Shown piece by piece: positions 63,259 through 64,000 of a stretch of DNA of 64,000 nucleotides. The notes under the pieces are model-generated. The model was not told the origin of the DNA, searched no databases, and worked only from the letters and a program-made list of their open reading frames with translations. Positions within the stretch are counted from its first letter, which is position 1. The number at the start of each line of letters is the position of its first letter. Both the position numbers and the translations under genes were made by a program. Source of the DNA: an uncultured Eubacteriales bacterium (GTDB lineage: Bacteria > Bacillota > Clostridia > Christensenellales > Aristaeellaceae). The stretch lies in assembly GCA_902793325.1 (NCBI GenBank), contig CADBCY010000008.1, positions 62,001 through 126,000 of the forward strand, read 5' to 3'.

Positions 63259-63294
63259 ACAGGCGGGAAGCATCGCGCGATGCTTCCCGCCTGT
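63259..63294 (+). terminator. Terminator after crh
   Basis: Perfect self-complementary stem ACAGGCGGGAAGCATCGC/GCGATGCTTCCCGCCTGT, 18 bp, followed by ACGTCGGTGGTCTTTTATTTGG (T-rich after 15 bases). Ends the murB-whiA-crh transcript. Confidence 0.65.
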
Positions 63295-63497
63295 ACGTCG
63301 GTGGTCTTTTATTTGGTTCTTCGCGTTTTTGTGGGATTTTTAATGACGCTCTTCTCCACGCGGCACGGCTGCCCGTGGGAAGACCGGTGACGAGGGGGAG
63401 GAGCGCAATTTGCGCAATCGGCGTGTTCCCAGAGCAAATCGAAATCCCGACGACTTCCGTGAAGAGCCCTTGTTGTTTACGTGCAAATCATGTCAAT
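63295..63497. other. Gap between crh and noc
   Basis: About 200 bp, AT-richer near 63300-63345 (TTTTATTTGG, TTTTTGTGGG), with a small CCACG/CGTGG hairpin near 63357-63379. No ORF with a ribosome site, no DnaA-box cluster and no parS-like palindrome was recognised by eye. Confidence 0.4.
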
Positions 63498-63528
63498 CCC
63501 CCGGGCGCTGAAAAGCGCTGCCCGGGGG
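63498..63528 (-). terminator. Terminator after noc
   Basis: Minus strand CCCCCGGGCAGCGC pairs with GCGCCCGGGGG around TTTTCA (63498-63528), followed by ATTGACATG. It lies 16 bp after the noc stop. Confidence 0.65.
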
Positions 63529-63543
63529 CGGGACGGGGCGGCG

Positions 63544-64000
63544 TCAGCGCTGCGGGGCGGCGGGCTCCGCCTGCGCCGGCCGGACCGCCGGAATGGTGAC
63601 GATGACGTCGATGTGGTCGGGCCGCTCCTCCACGCGGCTGCGCACCGGCACGCCGATGCGGGTGAGCCGCCGCACGGTGTCCAGCACGGCGTTGACGACC
63701 AGCCGGTTGTCCCGCGCCAGGCGGGCGACGGCCGTGGGGTGGCGGCGCTCGTGCTGGGTCCGATGGGCGATGCGGTCCTCCAGTTGCTTGACGCTCCACT
63801 GCTGCTCCGCCGCGAGGGACAGGTACTCCAACTGCGCGCGCTCCGAATCCAGCCGCAGCAGCGCGCGGGCGTGGCGCTCGCTCAGCCCCGCGCGGCGCAG
63901 CGCGGCCTGTACGGCGTCCGGGAGCCGCAGCAGCCGCAGCCGGTTGTTGAGGGCCGAGGGGCTCATGCCCAGCCCGGCGGCCAGGCGATCCTGGGTGATG
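63544..64000 (-). CDS. noc: ParB-family protein, Noc-like, 5' end outside window
   Basis: CTP-dependent DNA clamp family that binds parS- or NBS-type sites and links to chromosome segregation or nucleoid occlusion. The 152 visible residues include the helix-turn-helix ITQDRLAAGLGMSPSALNNR, LRLLRLPDAV and LSERHARALLRL, then the C-terminal dimerisation part ARDNRLVVNAVLDTVRRLTR and a DHIDVIVTIPA end, which is closer to Noc than to Spo0J. The N-terminal CTP-binding motif lies beyond the window. A ParB assignment remains possible. Confidence 0.85.
   Translation of the reverse strand, partial: ITQDRLAAGLGMSPSALNNRLRLLRLPDAVQAALRRAGLSERHARALLRLDSERAQLEYLSLAAEQQWSVKQLEDRIAHRTQHERRHPTAVARLARDNRLVVNAVLDTVRRLTRIGVPVRSRVEERPDHIDVIVTIPAVRPAQAEPAAPQR

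Overview
The window is GC-rich, densely packed chromosomal DNA from a member of the Bacillota, most likely a spore-forming clostridium. The evidence is an exact CIRCE operator in front of hrcA-grpE-dnaK-dnaJ, an isoleucine T-box leader on ileS, a class 1B pyrD/pyrK pair, BofA, DivIVA, a single-subunit glycyl-tRNA synthetase, Rrf2/NifS genes and the WhiA/Crh-type gene order. The genus cannot be fixed from the sequence. Most genes are housekeeping; no phage, insertion sequence, CRISPR array, rRNA or tRNA gene was found.

Layout. 0-5 kb (minus): the end of a pyr operon (pyrC-pyrK-pyrD) with a promoter and two leader hairpins, then an envelope/RNA cluster (DUF5665-lspA-rluD) and divIVA. 5-18.6 kb: bofA, a small secreted protein, glyS, two divergent low-complexity proteins (one a very acidic single-pass membrane protein with an internal translation start), glpK, a MATE transporter, a HAD phosphatase, an L,D-transpeptidase and an XRE regulator. 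18.7-23.7 kb (minus): the translation cluster rpmE-DUF1385-prmC-prfA-sua5. 23.8-36.4 kb (plus): the heat-shock/translation block hrcA-grpE-dnaK-dnaJ-prmA-rsmE-mtaB-HIT, rpsU, a methyltransferase and a Rho factor with a long disordered insert. 36.5-42.8 kb: a membrane protein, a divergent MFS/AraC pair with a clear direct-repeat operator, and an RluA-nuclease-SNF2 gene string with overlapping ends. 42.9-53.1 kb: T-box-ileS, a secreted C39-like protein, DUF3786, iscR-nifS followed by a frameshifted iscU, then DUF5655, a Cys-rich HMA-like protein, an extended HflX and a C_GCAxxG_C_C protein. 53.2-64 kb: prfC with a leader mini-ORF, typA, recF, DUF4867, an MBOAT acyltransferase, murB-whiA-crh and the 3' part of noc.

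How the genes work together. Protein quality control (HrcA regulon) is linked to ribosome and tRNA modification (PrmA, RsmE, MtaB, RpsU). A second set handles termination and its modification (PrfA, PrmC, Sua5, PrfC, TypA, HflX). Envelope genes (LspA, DivIVA, L,D-transpeptidase, MATE, MurB, MBOAT) are scattered between them.

Most notable observations: the iscU reading frame is broken by an internal deletion beside intact iscR and nifS; the acidic membrane protein has a perfect internal Shine-Dalgarno/ATG; about 220 bp upstream of glpK is a chain of hairpins, one of which recurs 35 kb away with compensatory changes; a PD-(D/E)XK-like protein is translationally coupled to a SNF2 helicase; HflX carries a textbook JAMM motif; and the prfC leader holds a six-codon mini-ORF. 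None of these is proven to be a new system.
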